From NCBI GenBank assembly GCA_964617625.1, contig CAZTZL010000118.1, positions 1 through 7,138 of the forward strand: a stretch of 7,138 nucleotides of DNA, given 5' to 3'. Made by a program: the position numbers and the translations under genes. Source of the stretch: CAZTZL01 sp964617625. Lineage in GTDB: Bacteria > Zhuqueibacterota > QNDG01 > DSAB01. Below the pieces are notes generated by a model. That model was not told the DNA's origin, made no database searches, and was given only the letters and a program-made list of their open reading frames with translations. Positions 5,193 through 7,138 of this stretch are shown piece after piece (position 1 is the first letter of the stretch; each line of letters starts with the position of its first letter).

Positions 5193-6581
5193 TTATTGAA
5201 GTCTGGATTCGCCCCGTCTCAGTTTGAGCTGCTTCTGTATTTCCAGTACCTTTTCTTTGGTGAGCGGGTATTTCCACATGCAGAGAATCGCTCCGATCAT
5301 GGCGGCCACAGGAACGACAATGTAAAACCACCGCAGTGTAAAAAGCTGCTCCATTGTAGGATGCAGATCCTGTCCCTGAAATCCCAGCCGAACCAGAACC
5401 CACGAACTCACCGTGGAAACCAGGGCAATAGCAAGCTTATTCATAAATCCGAACACGGCACTGTACATGCCTTCCTGTCTTTTTCCTGTTTTGGATTCGT
5501 CGTAATCACAAATATCGGCACTGAATGAACCGTTCAACACCCAGCAGGCGCAGAGGCCGATATTGATAATCACAGGCGGGATAATAGTCAGAAACGGGTA
5601 ATCCGGTGTAAACAGGAACCAGCTTGAGATATATCCGAAAATTCCGATGAGGAGACCGGTGATCAAAATTTTCTTTTTATCGAAAAATTTGGAGAAATAA
5701 CCAATGGCAAACATACTCAGAAGCTGAAAAGCCGCCTGGATGAATCCGGTGTACATTCCGATGGTTGCCATGAGCTGTTTGCTTCCCTGGCACACGTAGT
5801 AAAGCGAGATATAGGTGAGCAGAGGAATCATAAAAAAGAGTCCAACAAATACAAAAAAGACCGATCCGATCAAAAGCAGGAATGGCTTGTCTCTCAAGGT
5901 CAGTGTAATGGCCTGCCAGAGATGGGTTTTTTCCTGTTTGGTCTGGGCGAAGCGTTCCTTGCAGAACAGGGCTGGAATAATCCCTGTAATCAGCATAAGA
6001 ACAGCCACGATGGAACCTACGTAGCGCGCGCCGATGACTTCATCACCGCCCCAGACGTTTTCCATGAGCGTGATTTTATAAAGGGATGCGATCCCGATTC
6101 CAACGATAAAGGACGGTGCAACCCGGAAAGCCATGAGCCGTGTGCGTTCGTTATAATCTTCCACCAGTTCCAATCCCAGGCCGCTGTACGGTACGACCCA
6201 TACTGTGAAAGCCATGTAAAATAGAGAGCATATCGCAATTAAATAAATCGCAGGCCAGATCTGGCCGTCCATTCTCGGTGTAAACCAAATTGCCGTAAAC
6301 AGCAGAGACATGGCGATGGCACCGATAAAAACCCATGGCCTTCTGCGCCCCCAGCGCGATTTTGTGTTGTCCGTGATGTTTCCCATCAGGGGATCGGTCA
6401 CGGCATCGACGATACGCGATGCTGAGAGAGCAAGACCGATATAAAAGGGACTGATGCCCATACCGACTCCAAAAATCGGATAGGCGAGGGTTAGCAACGC
6501 GTTGTTGGCCAGATTCTCAGCAAAACCGCCAATTCCCCATAAAAACTTCTGGAAGACAGAAAGCGTTGGTTTTTGTTTCAT
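5193..6581 (-). CDS. GPH-family (MelB-like) sugar:cation symporter, MFS_2
   Basis: This 462-residue inner-membrane transporter has about 12 hydrophobic segments and the normal family length. The strongest evidence is SRIVDAVTDPLMG followed by KSRWGRRRPW (about 55-83), the counterpart of the MelB cation-site segment; D59 and D63 align with MelB D55 and D59. In the mid-region VPYSGLGLELVEDYNERTR fits the family loop after helix 4. By my alignment two MelB positions differ: D19 corresponds to N23 in GGFAENL, and D124 to a valine in TVWVVPYS. The substrate is therefore probably not melibiose; it could be a glycoside, pentoside or hexuronide. The ATG at 6581 has AAGGAG 10 nt upstream; GGAG could pair weakly with CTCC just before the start. 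No promoter is obvious in the 49-bp gap from the acetyltransferase gene, so read-through past the hairpin there, or a promoter inside the upstream gene, is likely. Confidence 0.88.
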   Translation of the reverse strand: MKQKPTLSVFQKFLWGIGGFAENLANNALLTLAYPIFGVGMGISPFYIGLALSASRIVDAVTDPLMGNITDNTKSRWGRRRPWVFIGAIAMSLLFTAIWFTPRMDGQIWPAIYLIAICSLFYMAFTVWVVPYSGLGLELVEDYNERTRLMAFRVAPSFIVGIGIASLYKITLMENVWGGDEVIGARYVGSIVAVLMLITGIIPALFCKERFAQTKQEKTHLWQAITLTLRDKPFLLLIGSVFFVFVGLFFMIPLLTYISLYYVCQGSKQLMATIGMYTGFIQAAFQLLSMFAIGYFSKFFDKKKILITGLLIGIFGYISSWFLFTPDYPFLTIIPPVIINIGLCACWVLNGSFSADICDYDESKTGKRQEGMYSAVFGFMNKLAIALVSTVSSWVLVRLGFQGQDLHPTMEQLFTLRWFYIVVPVAAMIGAILCMWKYPLTKEKVLEIQKQLKLRRGESRLQ

Positions 6582-6608
6582 CGGAGCTGTTCTCCTTTGA
6601 TTTTAAAA

Positions 6609-6638
6609 TGACTTGATCCTTTTATAAGGATCAAGTTA
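6609..6638 (-). terminator. Perfect hairpin overlapping the GNAT stop codon; possible weak terminator or attenuator
   Basis: ACTTGATCCTT (6611-6621) and AAGGATCAAGT (6626-6636) form a perfect 11-bp stem with a 4-nt loop, extendable by a wobble and a T-A pair. The TGA stop of the acetyltransferase (6631-6633) lies inside the 5' arm as transcribed. Downstream on the transcript there is only CATTTTAAAA, a poor U-tract. It may be a leaky terminator, an RNA-stabilising 3' hairpin, or a translation-sensitive attenuator. Confidence 0.6.
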
Positions 6639-7098
6639 AATTCAGTTCCCAATAAGAAACATCCGTCATGGGATTGTGATAGTAGGGGATTGTTTCTTTA
6701 AATCCCAGTTTTTTATAGATACCAATTGCAGTATGAAAAGAGTTGTGTGTGTCAAGACGCATTTTTTTGTAGCCGAACTCCCTTGCTTTTTCAACAATCA
6801 ATTCGGAAAGTCTTTTGCCAATGCCTTTTCCTCTAAATTGTGGCCGGACGAAGAAACGTTTCATTTCACAGATAGTTTTATTAATTGGTCTGAGTGCGAT
6901 GCACCCCGCAACATTTTCATCGAATAAGGCCATTAAAATCGTGCCTCGCGGAAGTGCATATTTCCCAGGAAGAGAGCTCACTTCCTTTTCGAAATCCTGA
7001 AACTGTAAATCAAAACCCAGCCAGGTTTCGTATTCTCTAAACAGTTTCTGAATCTCTTTCAGCGGTTCCCCGTTATGAACCTCGATGATATTCAGCAT
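6631..7098 (-). CDS. GNAT-family N-acetyltransferase
   Basis: This 155-residue cytoplasmic enzyme is predicted to transfer an acetyl group from acetyl-CoA to an amine. The acetyl-CoA pyrophosphate-binding motif is R89-G90-K91-G92-I93-G94 followed by a helix (KRLSELIVEKA), preceded by the strand CEMKRFFVRPQF. The N-terminal half carries LPGKYALPRG, and the C-terminal part has LDTHNSFHTAIGIYKKLGF and YYHNP, all typical of a common bacterial GNAT subgroup. Substrate and physiological role are unknown; single GNATs of this type are usually annotated only generically. I chose the ATG at 7098; a TTG at 7104 would add two residues. Neither has a clear Shine-Dalgarno. AATATA at 7127-7132 reads TATATT on the coding strand and may be a -10, but the -35 would lie beyond the window. 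The gene seems complete. Confidence 0.88.
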   Translation of the reverse strand: MLNIIEVHNGEPLKEIQKLFREYETWLGFDLQFQDFEKEVSSLPGKYALPRGTILMALFDENVAGCIALRPINKTICEMKRFFVRPQFRGKGIGKRLSELIVEKAREFGYKKMRLDTHNSFHTAIGIYKKLGFKETIPYYHNPMTDVSYWELNLT

Positions 7099-7138
7099 GT
7101 TCAATCTGGATTGATTGGTTGTGTTTAATATAATTGCT

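Noticed and set aside
5922..6224. Rightward frames within the symporter region
   Set aside because: They are antisense to a well-supported membrane transporter and show no coherent protein features.
1..7138. CRISPR arrays, tRNA or rRNA genes, insertion sequences with transposase, phage genes
   Set aside because: No regularly spaced direct repeats of CRISPR type, no tRNA-like cloverleaf or rRNA sequence noticed, and no transposase, integrase or phage protein among the reading frames. The alternating 11-mers are inverted and too short for CRISPR.

Overview
The window looks like a chromosomal stretch from a Gram-negative bacterium: it encodes an outer-membrane beta-barrel protein of the CBM9-like/DUF5916 type. 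That family is common in Bacteroidota, Calditrichota/KSB1, Gemmatimonadota, Acidobacteriota and relatives. Strong Shine-Dalgarno sequences (for example at 1483-1492 and before 6581) and at least one classical TTGACA/TATAAT-like promoter fit a non-Bacteroidota member of this broad group better than a typical Bacteroidota. This placement is inference and the phylum is not resolved.

Layout. Positions 8-1105 hold a compact two-gene cassette read leftwards: a small basic, helical protein with a central beta segment (678-995), followed with a short overlap by a nucleotidyltransferase-fold protein (11-697). Its promoter region carries four copies of the 11-mer TTACTATACAA in alternating orientation. 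They form two inverted pairs of identical geometry, with arm centres 30 bp apart. A perfect 15-bp inverted repeat (8-22 and 1080-1094) also brackets the two genes. Positions 1106-1499 are AT-rich and non-coding apart from the promoter and ribosome binding site of the next gene. Positions 1500-4148 encode an exported 882-residue CBM9-like plus DUF5916 protein, ending at a strong, probably bidirectional terminator (4233-4268). From there to the right edge all genes read leftwards: a GNAT acetyltransferase (6631-7098), a GPH-family sugar:cation symporter (5193-6581), a small uncharacterised STAS-like protein (4789-5157) and an ACT-domain protein (4320-4736) with its own promoter. The GNAT gene is separated from the symporter by a perfect hairpin that contains the GNAT stop codon.

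How they fit together. The symporter and STAS-like gene are about 35 bp apart and could share a transcript. The ACT gene has a consensus promoter that would leave a leader of only about 7 nt. The DUF5916 protein and the symporter could both relate to envelope and carbohydrate handling, but no enzymes are present to show a pathway. The most system-like element is the left cassette: a nucleotidyltransferase plus a small partner under an elaborate operator array, resembling the layout of autoregulated toxin-antitoxin or AbiE-type modules. That function is a hypothesis from architecture and has not been demonstrated.
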